Part shown: piece by piece, positions 1-8,713 of the stretch
How the letters are laid out: each line of letters opens with the position of its first letter
How positions within the stretch are numbered: the first letter of the stretch is position 1
DNA from: Acidobacteriaceae bacterium
Lineage (GTDB): Bacteria; Acidobacteriota; Terriglobia; Terriglobales; Acidobacteriaceae
Direction: 5' to 3'
Length of the DNA stretch: 46,506 bases
Assembly (NCBI GenBank): GCA_025350325.1
Contig: JANXYB010000032.1
Coordinates: 1 to 46,506 of the forward strand
Notes under the pieces: model-generated
Database searches by the model: none
Told to the model about the DNA's origin: nothing
What the model saw: the letters and a program-made list of their open reading frames with translations, nothing else
Translations under genes and position numbers: made by a program

Positions 1-1
1 C

Positions 2-1201
2 CCTGCCAGGAGTACTCCACTCGACGTGTTTCATGCGCGTTTTGACTCAGTGCTCGCCCAGCATGGGGTGGTCGGCGGAGGGTTCGCCTTTGTCAATGGA
101 CCAGCTCCGACCCAGGCCTCTTTCTATGGCTACGCAAACAATGAAAACCACCACCCCATCGACGGCCAGACGGCATACAACTGGGCGTCGATCACTAAGA
201 CATTGACAGCTATCGCCATTTTGCAGCTTCGCGATCATGGCAAACTGTCGCTCGACGATCCGGCAGTGCGCTATGTTCCTGAATTGCGCCAGGTCCATGA
301 TGCGTTCGGGTCGATCGACGTAATCACCATTCGCCAACTGCTGTCGCATAGCGCGGGCTTTCGTAACCCTACCTGGCCATGGGATTGCGACGACACAGCA
401 AATTGCGACTGGCAGCCATTTGAACCTACCAAGTGGACGCAGGTGGCGGCGATGCTACCCTACACGCATATTGCCTTCGCCCCCGGCAGCCGTTGGAGCT
501 ACTCGAATCTGGGCTACGTTTTCCTCGGGCAGATCATAGAGCGCATCAGTGGCGAAGACTTCGAGGTCTACATCGACAAGAATATTCTCAAGCCGCTGAG
601 CATGACGGACAGTTACTTCGATCGTGCACCGTATTTTCTTGAGGATCACGTATCGACCAGCTACATGCGCAGCGGTTCAACACTCACGCCTCAGCCATTC
701 AATTTCGACACCGGCATCACGACGTCCAATAGCGGACTCAAAGCCCCGATTACCGACATGGTCAAGTACCTGCACTTCCTCATTGGCGATTCGGCAAACA
801 AGCTCTATGAGGTCGTGTTGAAACGCAGTTCCCTTGAAGAAGCTTGGACAGGCGGATTGCCAGCGATAGAACCGGGCCACCCTGCGACACCCTACACTAC
901 GGGTCCCCACGGTTCGCAGCCTAAGATGGGCCTGGGATTCTTCGAGGTTGAGACCAGCGGACATCGGTATATCTTTCACGACGGCGATCAGGGCGGATTT
1001 TCTTCGGAATTATTGATTGATCCGGTAGGTCACAGCGCCAGCATTCTCGCCGTTAACACGACCGATAGCCGCAACCAGGCGACCTCGGCAACAGCGCGTC
1101 CGCAATCGAATACAGAACCTGATCCCAACACCGATTTGCGTCAGGCTTTGCGCACAGTGCTGGTCGAAACGGTCTTTCCCGCGCACGCTAAAACCGACTG
1201 A
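2..1201 (+). CDS. Serine hydrolase of the beta-lactamase / class C PBP family (5' end cut by window)
   Basis: The protein belongs to the serine beta-lactamase-like family (Pfam Beta-lactamase), whose members are D-aminopeptidases, esterases or PBP-like hydrolases rather than necessarily resistance enzymes. Counting from the GTG at 26, the nucleophile motif SITK lies at residues 55-58, the YSN motif at 159-161 and a C-terminal HDG at 318-320, so all three active-site elements are present in the expected order. The frame stays open from base 2 with no stop before the GTG, and no signal peptide is visible, so the true N-terminus probably lies left of the window; the GTG at 26 is only a fallback start. 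It converges with kdsC. The substrate cannot be told from the sequence. Confidence 0.85.
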   Translation, partial: PARSTPLDVFHARFDSVLAQHGVVGGGFAFVNGPAPTQASFYGYANNENHHPIDGQTAYNWASITKTLTAIAILQLRDHGKLSLDDPAVRYVPELRQVHDAFGSIDVITIRQLLSHSAGFRNPTWPWDCDDTANCDWQPFEPTKWTQVAAMLPYTHIAFAPGSRWSYSNLGYVFLGQIIERISGEDFEVYIDKNILKPLSMTDSYFDRAPYFLEDHVSTSYMRSGSTLTPQPFNFDTGITTSNSGLKAPITDMVKYLHFLIGDSANKLYEVVLKRSSLEEAWTGGLPAIEPGHPATPYTTGPHGSQPKMGLGFFEVETSGHRYIFHDGDQGGFSSELLIDPVGHSASILAVNTTDSRNQATSATARPQSNTEPDPNTDLRQALRTVLVETVFPAHAKTD

Positions 1202-1239
1202 AAAACCGTATCAACAACGACTACTCTCTGCCCAGGCTA

Positions 1240-1902
1240 CTAGTCTTTGCCCTTGCCGATATCCATTGAAGCTGAAATAGGATTGCGTTCGTCGATGTAT
1301 TCCTCGGTGACTTTGTGAAGCAGGCCTTTGGCCTCAAGGATAAATTCGACAGCATCGCGTCCCGCACCATAGCCGCCTGCGTTAGGGGTCACGTAGTGCG
1401 CTTCAGCTTTTATCTGGGCGCGCGCGTTCGCGACCGCCACCGCAAATCCGCATTCGCGCATCACCGGCAGATCGATGACGTCGTCGCCCACGTAGGCAAT
1501 CTCGTCGAGGGTTACGCCTTCCTTCGCCATAATTTCGCGGACTGCTTGCATCTTAAAAGCCTGCCCCATATAAACGAATTCGAGCTTCAAATCGCGAGCA
1601 CGCGTCGCCACCGTTTCACTCACGCGCTTGGTGATGACGCCGCACTTCATGCCCCCCAGTCGTGCCAGCGAAATGGCCGTGCCATCGTGCGCGCTGTAGC
1701 CCTTGGCTTCAACCATGGTGGCGGAGTGGACTCCGAAGCCCACTTGATCCTGATGCTGCGAGAGATGGGCCTGCGTTTCAGCATTGCTCGACGCTGGACC
1801 AGGAGCGGGCACCAGCCAGATGGTGCCGTCTGTAAGCACTCCATCGACGTCAAATAGAATAATTTTGATGCGGCGGGCACGGTCTTGCGCGGTCAATGTC
1901 AT
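1240..1902 (-). CDS. kdsC: 3-deoxy-D-manno-octulosonate 8-phosphate phosphatase (KdsC-like HAD)
   Basis: KdsC removes phosphate from KDO-8-P in the cytoplasm, giving KDO for lipopolysaccharide inner core. The HAD motif I FDVDGVLTDG (Asp18 and Asp20) is followed by motif III/IV YVGDDVIDLPVM at about 137-148, and the chain ends with the family's GAGRDAVEFIL stretch. At 220 residues it is longer than the usual 170-190. The extra length is an approximately 25-residue insert after motif I (about 31-60), plus a polar C-terminal tail. Motif II reads VITKR where many members have a Ser-Gly-Arg. No other KDO gene is nearby. It diverges from the DUF5522 gene. Family assignment is firm; substrate assignment is likely but not certain because of the insert. 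Confidence 0.8.
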   Translation of the reverse strand: MTLTAQDRARRIKIILFDVDGVLTDGTIWLVPAPGPASSNAETQAHLSQHQDQVGFGVHSATMVEAKGYSAHDGTAISLARLGGMKCGVITKRVSETVATRARDLKLEFVYMGQAFKMQAVREIMAKEGVTLDEIAYVGDDVIDLPVMRECGFAVAVANARAQIKAEAHYVTPNAGGYGAGRDAVEFILEAKGLLHKVTEEYIDERNPISASMDIGKGKD

Positions 1903-1972
1903 ATATCGATTTTACCTGCGGCGGCAGAGGCCACGGGTCCCCGTCGCAGCGCCGTAGCGCGTTTGAGAGACA

Positions 1973-2170
1973 ATGAATTCAATGGACCAGGATGCAAAAG
2001 ACGCCGCGCCTGAAGCAGTGGACGGACCGGCAACCGAAGACTACTACTTCGACGGGCCATTGTTGGTTTTCACTGCCGCCTATCATTTGAGGCGCGGCAC
2101 ATGTTGCGGCTCCGGCTGCCGCCATTGCCCATACCGTGGAACGGATAAAGACCGGAATCAAACAGCCTGA
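1973..2170 (+). CDS. Small cysteine-rich DUF5522-type protein
   Basis: This 65-residue protein carries the DUF5522 signature: an aromatic YYFDGPLLVFTAAYHLRRG segment followed by CCGSGCRHCPY (residues about 44-54). Four cysteines and a histidine in eleven residues suggest a bound metal ion, as in small zinc proteins; the family has no established function. Two starts are possible, ATG at 1973 and ATG at 1982. A purine-rich GAGAGA at 1965-1970 sits too close to the first and at a usable distance from the second, so the protein may be 62 residues. It stands alone, divergent from kdsC and converging on the SDR gene with only nine bases between stops. Confidence 0.75.
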   Translation: MNSMDQDAKDAAPEAVDGPATEDYYFDGPLLVFTAAYHLRRGTCCGSGCRHCPYRGTDKDRNQTA

Positions 2171-2179
2171 TTGGGCCTC

Positions 2180-2887
2180 TTACGGTTGCTCCGCAGCATC
2201 GGGCGTGGCGCGACTGCCAGGCGGCTTTTCAAGTATGAACAGTACCGCTTGCGCAATATCGTCTGGCTCAAGCGGTTCGGCATTGCCCGACGGATTCTCT
2301 GGGTGAAGCTCCCAGCGTGCGTTGAGACCCGTTTTCACCAGCCCAGGCTGAATGCAGGAGACCTGGACGTTGCTGCCTGCCAATTCCATGCTCAAGGCGT
2401 CCGAGAGCACTTCGATCGCAGACTGCGTTGCCGCATACGCAGTGGGGCGCGTTTTCTTGCCGACCCCAACTGAAATGTTCACCAGGTGGCCTTGCTCTTC
2501 TTCAACAAAATGCTTCAAAAAAATATACGCAACGCGAAATGCACCTTCGACATTGACTCGCACCATGTTGATGAGGCGCTCTATATCGATCGTCTCGATA
2601 AGGCCTAACTCGAGAATGCCACCGTTGTTGACGCATACATCGCATCGCCCAAATCTATCGAGCGCCGCCATCAAGAGAGTTTCAGCCAGGGACTCGTCGT
2701 TTAAAGTTCCAGCAACGACGGTGCAGGGGCCCTCAAGCTCAGAGGCGAGTGCAGTGAGCTTATCCATCGACGGCGCAGTGAGCACCAGGGAATATCCCGC
2801 CGCCGAGAGAGCTTTCGCGACTGCCGTGCCTATGCCGCCCGTAGCGCCGGTAATCACCACGACTCTGCCGGTCTCCCCGCTCTCCAT
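2180..2887 (-). CDS. SDR-family oxidoreductase with Gln replacing the catalytic Lys
   Basis: A classical short-chain dehydrogenase fold is visible. The Rossmann dinucleotide motif TGATGGIG is at 13-20, NNGG (for NNAG) at 87-90, the structural Asn in VNVEG at 112, the active-site Ser at 139 and Tyr at 151, and a PGLVKTGL stretch follows. In the Tyr-x3-Lys pair, however, the Lys is replaced: the sequence reads YAATQSA with Gln155, encoded by CAG. The start ATG has GGGGAG six bases upstream. It is the third gene of a same-strand run after the TonB receptor and the VWFA gene (61-bp gap). Family members reduce or oxidise small alcohols and ketones with NAD(P)H; with Lys missing, activity is doubtful and the substrate unknown. 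Confidence 0.88.
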   Translation of the reverse strand: MESGETGRVVVITGATGGIGTAVAKALSAAGYSLVLTAPSMDKLTALASELEGPCTVVAGTLNDESLAETLLMAALDRFGRCDVCVNNGGILELGLIETIDIERLINMVRVNVEGAFRVAYIFLKHFVEEEQGHLVNISVGVGKKTRPTAYAATQSAIEVLSDALSMELAGSNVQVSCIQPGLVKTGLNARWELHPENPSGNAEPLEPDDIAQAVLFILEKPPGSRATPDAAEQP

Positions 2888-2948
2888 ATTGGTCTCCCCG
2901 CATCAGAATAACCGCAAAGGGAACACGATGCGGAGTTTCATCCGTGAT

Positions 2949-5114
2949 TCATTTATTCCCAGCCTTTGTGCTAGCGGGGGCGGGGGCCGTTGGATTGGTT
3001 GCCGCGACCGCTTCGCGCACCAGCAGAGCGAAACGAGGGAAGGCAAAGCTGCCGCCGGCGTCATCGATCACGTTTAGCTGGCAAAGATAAGGCCCGGGCT
3101 TGAGGCTTGCCAGCGGTACATCGAGCTCAACGGCAACCGCATCGCGCCCGTTCACGTTCACGGCCTTCGCTTGAACGAGAGGCGTTTCATAAACTTTGAC
3201 CGAGCCTTGTATCAGTTCGAGACTGCTCAGCAGATCGATACCGGGCTTCGTGCCTTTAGGCTTGTTTTCCGTGGCCTTTTCACGCGATGGTGCATACACC
3301 TCGTAGAGCAGGTAGAGGTGCTGATCCTGGCGGAAAACGTGACTGATGTTGGGCACATACTCCTGCCCGCCCCTCACCAGGGGGGAGTCGCCCTTGCTGG
3401 GCTGCCGCAAAGATGCCAGTACGATCGAGCTCATCTTCAAGGGCAGCTTCGTCATCTCCGGCAGCGCAATATCCGCCTCAAATGAACCCATCCGGCCGGT
3501 CTGATTCTCGCGCACCACAAACTTCAAATGGTATTTGCCCGGCGGCAGTTTGAAGCTGGTGGTGTATTGAATATTCTTTTGCCGCGCCTGCAGCGCCCCG
3601 TCGAGGTTAAGCTTTACCGTTTCGCGAGCGCTGCCGATCGGCCGTTTCACCTCGTCGATCACTTCTCCAACGATGTCGAGCGTCGCTTTGTCTTTGTCTC
3701 CGCCCTTAACAAACGGAATTTGCGAGCCCGGCACGATCAGCGAAACCGGAACGTAGAATCGATTGTCATCGAGCCTGAAGTACATTGCGTCAAGATAGAT
3801 CGCCATGTCCGTGGCGGGCAGGTCGCTGTTTAGTTGTTCTTGTAAATCGCGCTCGCGATCTTCGCGGCCGGAGTGCTTGAAGTCCGCCGGCGCATAGTAG
3901 CCCGGCCGATATTCGAGCTTAAGGCCGGGTCGATTAAGCTTGACGGTCAGCTTGCGATATTTCCCGTCGCGCGCCGAATTGGAAGAGTGAAAACCAATCG
4001 CATAATAGGCCGAGGTATCGCGTTCAAGCTGGGCAAAGGCGGGCGCGAAATCGTTGGAGTCAAAGAACGCCTTACCACCGGTGTCGGAACTAAGTGTAGC
4101 CATCACTTCCTGCGTGGCAAAGTTCGCATTCATGTTGTTAGTAAGGGCCGCGCCGCTGAATGCACCCGATCCGCGCAGGCTGCCCGCCGATGCATCGCCG
4201 AGCGGAGAAATCGCCTGCAGCCCGCGCGTATCCACGCTGTAGATCGCAAGGTTGGCGCGCACCGCTGCATTCACCGCGGATCGCAGCGATGCCTGGTTTT
4301 CAATGCCGTCGCGCGAGATGCCGCCCGAAAAATAGAGCAGCGATTTTTTCTCGCTGATTTTTTCAAGTGACTTTGAGATCGCTCGCAATGCAAATAGTTC
4401 ACGATCGGTGTTGACGTCGCTGTACTCGCCCTCGTCAGGTGTATAGCCGGTCGTGTCTTCAACCTGATTGGTGTTTGCGTTTGCGCCTGCGGCAAAGCCC
4501 TGCCCTTCGGTCCCGTTGTAGATGCCCACTTCGTTGGCCAATGCAGTCTTATCGGCCGTAAAATCCTGGTCCACTTTGAGCGTGTCGCCGAGCGACACCA
4601 GCGCAACCAGATCTGCCGACTGCATTTTCTTACTCAGGAAATCACGTGCCGCAATCACGCTGCGATCAAGATCTTCAGGCTGCATTGACGTTAAGTCAAA
4701 GAACATTACAATCAGGCGGTGATTACGCAAATCTTCAGGCTTGGCTACGACCGCGGCCTTGTTGCCACGGGCGCTCAAGCCTGACGCCAGACCGCTGATC
4801 GTCGCCTCGTTCAGCGGTGAGGCCATGTCGACACTCTGAAAATCGAAGCTGGAAACCTGTTGCTGTTTCCCGTTCTCGTAGACACTAAAATCGCTCTGCT
4901 TCAATCCGCGAACGAATTCGCCTGTCTTCGAATCGCGCACCACGACGTTGGTGAGAACCAGTTCAGCATTGGCTTTTAGTACGAAGCCGCCCGGTTCCGT
5001 TGGCCCGTTTTGAGTTGATTTCGAACTCTGTGCAGAGGTCATGCGCACACTAGGTACGGCGAGCGCCAACGCTGCCACAACCGCCGCCGATGTCCGCACC
5101 CAACTACGCATCAA
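2949..5114 (-). CDS. Secreted VWFA-related acidobacterial protein, large
   Basis: The protein has a signal peptide (residues 1 to about 29, ending TSAQS). A short beta-rich segment FVLKANAELVLTNVVV follows, then 'GLKQSDFSVYENGK', which is the lead-in typical of the acidobacterial VWFA-related domain family. The von Willebrand A domain runs from about 133 to 375. Its metal-ion site reads FFDLTSM, a degenerate form of DxSxS. The remaining approximately 340 residues are beta-rich and end in an alanine/proline tail. At 721 residues it is about twice as long as the two other VWFA proteins in this window. It lies 15 bp downstream of the TonB receptor gene, with GGGAG before the ATG, so the two are probably co-transcribed. 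A role in surface or periplasmic protein interaction is inferred. Confidence 0.85.
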   Translation of the reverse strand: MMRSWVRTSAAVVAALALAVPSVRMTSAQSSKSTQNGPTEPGGFVLKANAELVLTNVVVRDSKTGEFVRGLKQSDFSVYENGKQQQVSSFDFQSVDMASPLNEATISGLASGLSARGNKAAVVAKPEDLRNHRLIVMFFDLTSMQPEDLDRSVIAARDFLSKKMQSADLVALVSLGDTLKVDQDFTADKTALANEVGIYNGTEGQGFAAGANANTNQVEDTTGYTPDEGEYSDVNTDRELFALRAISKSLEKISEKKSLLYFSGGISRDGIENQASLRSAVNAAVRANLAIYSVDTRGLQAISPLGDASAGSLRGSGAFSGAALTNNMNANFATQEVMATLSSDTGGKAFFDSNDFAPAFAQLERDTSAYYAIGFHSSNSARDGKYRKLTVKLNRPGLKLEYRPGYYAPADFKHSGREDRERDLQEQLNSDLPATDMAIYLDAMYFRLDDNRFYVPVSLIVPGSQIPFVKGGDKDKATLDIVGEVIDEVKRPIGSARETVKLNLDGALQARQKNIQYTTSFKLPPGKYHLKFVVRENQTGRMGSFEADIALPEMTKLPLKMSSIVLASLRQPSKGDSPLVRGGQEYVPNISHVFRQDQHLYLLYEVYAPSREKATENKPKGTKPGIDLLSSLELIQGSVKVYETPLVQAKAVNVNGRDAVAVELDVPLASLKPGPYLCQLNVIDDAGGSFAFPRFALLVREAVAATNPTAPAPASTKAGNK

Positions 5115-5129
5115 TCTCCCTCTCTGCGT

Positions 5130-8100
5130 CTAGAATCTGAATCTTGACGTAAATTGAAATGCCCGCATGGCGCCCGTCGAGACCACCTGCCCAAACGTCG
5201 GCGAAGTCACATTGGTATCCACGCCCGCGTATTGCACGGTGTTAAAAGCATTGTTGAGCGTGGCGCGAATCTCCATGCTGCGCGTCTCGCCCAGTTGCGT
5301 CGTCTTTGATAGCGACATGTTGTTTTGCACGGTTCCAGGTCCCATTATCGAATTGCGCGACGCCGTGCCGTAGCGGCCTGCCGGTTTGGTGAACGCCGCA
5401 GTGTTAAACCATTCATGCTTCGACCCGCCGCCTGACGTAAGCGATGTGCCGGGGACGCGATCCGGACGCAGCGTCCCGGCCGTGCCGCGTGCCACATCGA
5501 GTACCGCCGCAGCGTAACTTGGCGTAAGCGGCAACCCGGTTGAAAAAGTGAATGTACCGGAGACAGAGAGCCCTTCGAAAATATGTGAGCTCGCGCCGCT
5601 GGTAAGCCAAAATCTATCTTTGCCGAAGGGGAGCTCGTATAGGTACGTTCCCGTCGCTTTGTGTCGCTGGTCGAGACTTGAATTGCCTTCCTCGGCTGCA
5701 AGGTCTTGCCAGTTTTGCCCGACGATTGTTGAGATACCGCCCAATGCCCCCGCATCGTCGATCGAGTGCGAATACTGATAGTTCACGCCCAGCGCAATCC
5801 CGTGGGAGAGTCGCTTATTCAATCGCAGTGTTCCGGCGCTGAACTTTGAAAATGCGGCCGACTGCTCGTAATTGAAAATCAGGTTTGAGGGATCGGTGCC
5901 GGGGCTGCCCGGCGTCGCGCGCGGCGCAATCGTTGTATCGAGGTGATTGCCTTTCGATCCGTTATAGCCAACGTTCATCACCACGCCCCACGGCAGCGTC
6001 TTTTGCACATCGAGGTTCCACACCTGCACGTAGGGCAGTTGGTAGTGCGGGTCAATCGCATAGTTGCCCGTCGTCGCCGGAGCCGGAAATCCGCGCGCCA
6101 GCGTGAAGCAAGTCGCAGTGGCGTGGCGTACGCAGTCGGAGCTTGGTTGATTTTGCGGGTTGAGTGCTTCGTTGGTCTGTTCGTCGGCGAAGGGAGGTTC
6201 GTGCGCCAGCGTCCGGGCAAATCCCGAGTACAAACCGACCGTGTAATTCATGCCGAAGCCTGCTCGCACAACCGTTTGTTTCGGCGCTCTCCACGCGATT
6301 CCCACACGTGGGGCAAATGCCTTGTGAAACGGATGAATCAGAGAGTCCGGCAACTTGCCGCTGAATGGTCCGACGCCGCCTGCTTGCACTTCGGCTTGCC
6401 CCGTGAATGCAGCACCAGGGTTCGTGTCGACAAATGCCAGGCGGTTGAATTTCTCTGTGTACGGCGCAAAGAATTCGTAGCGCAAACCAAAATTGAGCGT
6501 GAGGCTCGGCAACAGGCGCCAATCATCCTGCGCGTAGCCGTCCATCACATTGTCGCGAAGATATGCTTTGCGCAATGACGAATCGAGCGTAGTCTCCTGC
6601 GGCAGGCCCAACAGAAAATCCGCCAGCGACGAGCCGGTGTTCGCATTTCCACTCGCATCTTGAGTAAACAATCCGCTAAAGATAAACGTCCCGGTTGCGT
6701 TTGGACTGGAGAGAACATCGCTGTGCACCCGGCGATAGTCGCCGCCAAAACGCAAGTTATGTTTGCCGTGAATCCAGCTCAGCGTCTCGCTCATCGCGAT
6801 GGTTTGCGCGATAACAAAGCTGGGCTGCTGCTGCGACAATCCCGATAGGTTGTTCAGGTCCACGTTGGGCAGACCGTAATTCAATGGGCTAGGGTTAAGC
6901 GGCGCGTTGCCGGGGCCGAGCACGCCGATCTCGGTCGCAATATCCGGTCCATTGGTAAAGAAGTTTGTCGTATGACTATTGCTTCGATTCCAACTCGCAC
7001 TAAAAATATTCGTGACCTTGTGATACCCCACCGTGTATCCAGCCTGCAGAGAGCCTGAGTCAGAGGCGCTCTTGCCGCCCAATTGAGGAAACAGATTTAC
7101 GTTATCCGAGGCGGTGTGGCTCCAGTTGTAGTTGATGTTGATGCTCTGCCGCAGCCCCTGGTTTTGTTGTGCCCTGCGACCCCCGCCTGAGCCTCGTCCA
7201 CCGCCTCCACCGAATGCACCAAACGGCGATGCGTTGGCCCCGATACTGCGCATGTAGCGGACGCCGGCCTGCGTTGAGTTGGATTGCGCGGTGCTGAGCA
7301 AGTGATAGTTCTGCACACTGCCCGGCAAATTTGGCCCAGGGAAATACTTAAGAAGTGCCACAGCTTGCGGAGCTATGCGCGTCGATGGAATGACATTCGC
7401 AACGCCGTTCGAAGTAAATTGCTGCAAGGTGCCGGGATCGTAGATCGCGGGTGACCCCGCTGCAGAAAAGTCGCCGGCCCTCTCCGCGTCTGTGGGCACT
7501 GTGGCGTATTCGTCAAGCGGGTTTGAATTGCGCGCACCAGACAACGTTAAGAAAACCGTGTCTTTCCCGCTCGGTTTGGTTAGACCCGGCAAATACGGCG
7601 CGCTGACAAACGTGATCCCGAAACGGTTAGTGCCCGATGCAGGCTGCTGTTGAGATTGGCCACGCAGGCTGAAGGGTTCAGCATTAAGCGCAGAATTACT
7701 GCCCATCCAAAAGATGGCGCCATGCGGCTGTCCAGGATTGAAGTTGCGAAAGTTCATGCGCCCGCCGCCGCCCAGCCCACCAAACCCTCCGCCCCCAAAC
7801 CCGCCGCCACCCCCTGGCCCTCCAAATCCGCCACCCCCACCACTGCCGAAGAGGCCGCCGCCCCCAGCGCCCTCCTGTCCGCCGTTTTGCCCCCGCATGG
7901 ATTCAAATGCATCGCGCACACGATCCATGTCAACCCCAGCAAGAGGGCTCACGGTTCCCGACTGCCCGCTAATCGCGACAGATTGCTCACTGAAATCCGA
8001 GTTGGCCGCGATCGATGGCAACGCAGCACCACTAACGCCCGCCGTGCCACTTTGCGTATCGGTCCCGGCCGACAATGCATTCAGCAGATTCAGGCTCTGA

Positions 8101-8609
8101 GCGCCGTTGCCGGCCAACTGCCTTATCGCTTGCGTCACCTGCGCCGACTGCGCATCCTCTCGCTGAGTTTGTTGTGCCGCTCGCGAAGCCAGCATGAGCT
8201 CAAAATCGACAGCCTGCTCGCGGTTGGTTGCGTTCAATAAGGCTTCGTGGGCGCCTTGCGCAAACGCGGCGAATTGGGTCCGGATCACGTAGCGGCCATT
8301 CTGCGGAATCGTGATTGCCCAAGCGCCCGTAATATCCGTAGTGGTCGAGAAGCGCTTCCCCGTCAGCGTATTCTGTGCAGTAACCGTAACGCCCGGCAGT
8401 GGAGTCGAACCACTCTTCACATGGCCGTGCAGCTTTCCCCCGGCGGACGGCTGACCTATGGATGTGTCCTGCGCACCAAGAGTTGAGGCGGGGACCAAAG
8501 GCACAGCCTGAGACAGGCTTTGCGTTGCAGCCTGTACAGCCATCGCGCTGAGACTGGCACCCACAAAGATCCCTATCGCAATCGCGCACTCTACGGTCGA
8601 ACGCCCCAT
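5130..8609 (-). CDS. Oar-like TonB-dependent receptor with carboxypeptidase-regulatory domain
   Basis: This 1159-residue outer-membrane protein starts with a signal peptide (cleavage near AMAVQA, about 22-27). A carboxypeptidase-regulatory-like Ig domain (about 58-140, GHVKSGSTPLPGVTV onward) comes next. Then come a plug-like segment and a barrel region with many alternating aromatic strands (for example NLRFGGDYRRV, LNFGLRYEFF), and the chain ends with the aromatic FTSRFRF expected of BAM-inserted barrels. Two glycine-rich stretches (241-283 and about 462-478) interrupt the plug region. Such Oar-like receptors are greatly expanded in Acidobacteriota and are thought to import polymers or peptides. 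The ATG has GGGAG eight bases upstream. The VWFA gene follows after 15 bp. The ligand is unknown. Confidence 0.9.
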   Translation of the reverse strand: MGRSTVECAIAIGIFVGASLSAMAVQAATQSLSQAVPLVPASTLGAQDTSIGQPSAGGKLHGHVKSGSTPLPGVTVTAQNTLTGKRFSTTTDITGAWAITIPQNGRYVIRTQFAAFAQGAHEALLNATNREQAVDFELMLASRAAQQTQREDAQSAQVTQAIRQLAGNGAQSLNLLNALSAGTDTQSGTAGVSGAALPSIAANSDFSEQSVAISGQSGTVSPLAGVDMDRVRDAFESMRGQNGGQEGAGGGGLFGSGGGGGFGGPGGGGGFGGGGFGGLGGGGRMNFRNFNPGQPHGAIFWMGSNSALNAEPFSLRGQSQQQPASGTNRFGITFVSAPYLPGLTKPSGKDTVFLTLSGARNSNPLDEYATVPTDAERAGDFSAAGSPAIYDPGTLQQFTSNGVANVIPSTRIAPQAVALLKYFPGPNLPGSVQNYHLLSTAQSNSTQAGVRYMRSIGANASPFGAFGGGGGRGSGGGRRAQQNQGLRQSININYNWSHTASDNVNLFPQLGGKSASDSGSLQAGYTVGYHKVTNIFSASWNRSNSHTTNFFTNGPDIATEIGVLGPGNAPLNPSPLNYGLPNVDLNNLSGLSQQQPSFVIAQTIAMSETLSWIHGKHNLRFGGDYRRVHSDVLSSPNATGTFIFSGLFTQDASGNANTGSSLADFLLGLPQETTLDSSLRKAYLRDNVMDGYAQDDWRLLPSLTLNFGLRYEFFAPYTEKFNRLAFVDTNPGAAFTGQAEVQAGGVGPFSGKLPDSLIHPFHKAFAPRVGIAWRAPKQTVVRAGFGMNYTVGLYSGFARTLAHEPPFADEQTNEALNPQNQPSSDCVRHATATCFTLARGFPAPATTGNYAIDPHYQLPYVQVWNLDVQKTLPWGVVMNVGYNGSKGNHLDTTIAPRATPGSPGTDPSNLIFNYEQSAAFSKFSAGTLRLNKRLSHGIALGVNYQYSHSIDDAGALGGISTIVGQNWQDLAAEEGNSSLDQRHKATGTYLYELPFGKDRFWLTSGASSHIFEGLSVSGTFTFSTGLPLTPSYAAAVLDVARGTAGTLRPDRVPGTSLTSGGGSKHEWFNTAAFTKPAGRYGTASRNSIMGPGTVQNNMSLSKTTQLGETRSMEIRATLNNAFNTVQYAGVDTNVTSPTFGQVVSTGAMRAFQFTSRFRF
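7761..7889 (-). repeat. Glycine-rich low-complexity segment inside the TonB receptor
   Basis: Residues 241-283 of the receptor are mostly glycine with scattered Phe, built from short GGGGFGG-like units. On the plus strand this appears as repeated CCGCC/CCACC codon blocks that open a false proline-rich frame. It is probably a flexible or sticky linker between the N-terminal domains and the barrel. Such tracts change length readily by slippage. Confidence 0.7.
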
Positions 8610-8669
8610 CTACGCTGCTCCCATTTGTCTTGCGCCTGTACTAAGAGAGACGCTTCTTGGGTCGCGAAG

Positions 8670-8706
8670 GTTTACGGCATGCGGCATTTGCCGACGCGTC
8701 GTAAAC
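8670..8706. promoter_or_regulatory. Nested palindrome between TonB receptor and GNAT genes
   Basis: GTTTACG (8670-8676) and CGTAAAC (8700-8706) form a perfect 7-bp inverted repeat. A second one, CGGCA/TGCCG (8682-8693), is nested inside it. The element sits in the 104-bp divergent gap, ending eight bases before the GNAT start codon. It could be an operator or a 5'-UTR hairpin; no regulator is identified. Confidence 0.35.
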
Positions 8707-8713
8707 TTCAAAT

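Noticed and set aside
1315..1857. 180-codon frame opposite kdsC
   Set aside because: The minus strand carries a clear HAD phosphatase; the opposite frame has no recognisable motif and a His/Arg-rich composition typical of antisense frames.
7714..8100. Proline-rich 128-codon frame on the plus strand
   Set aside because: It is the complement of the glycine-rich part of the TonB receptor; its composition follows from the GGN codons and it has no ribosome-binding site.
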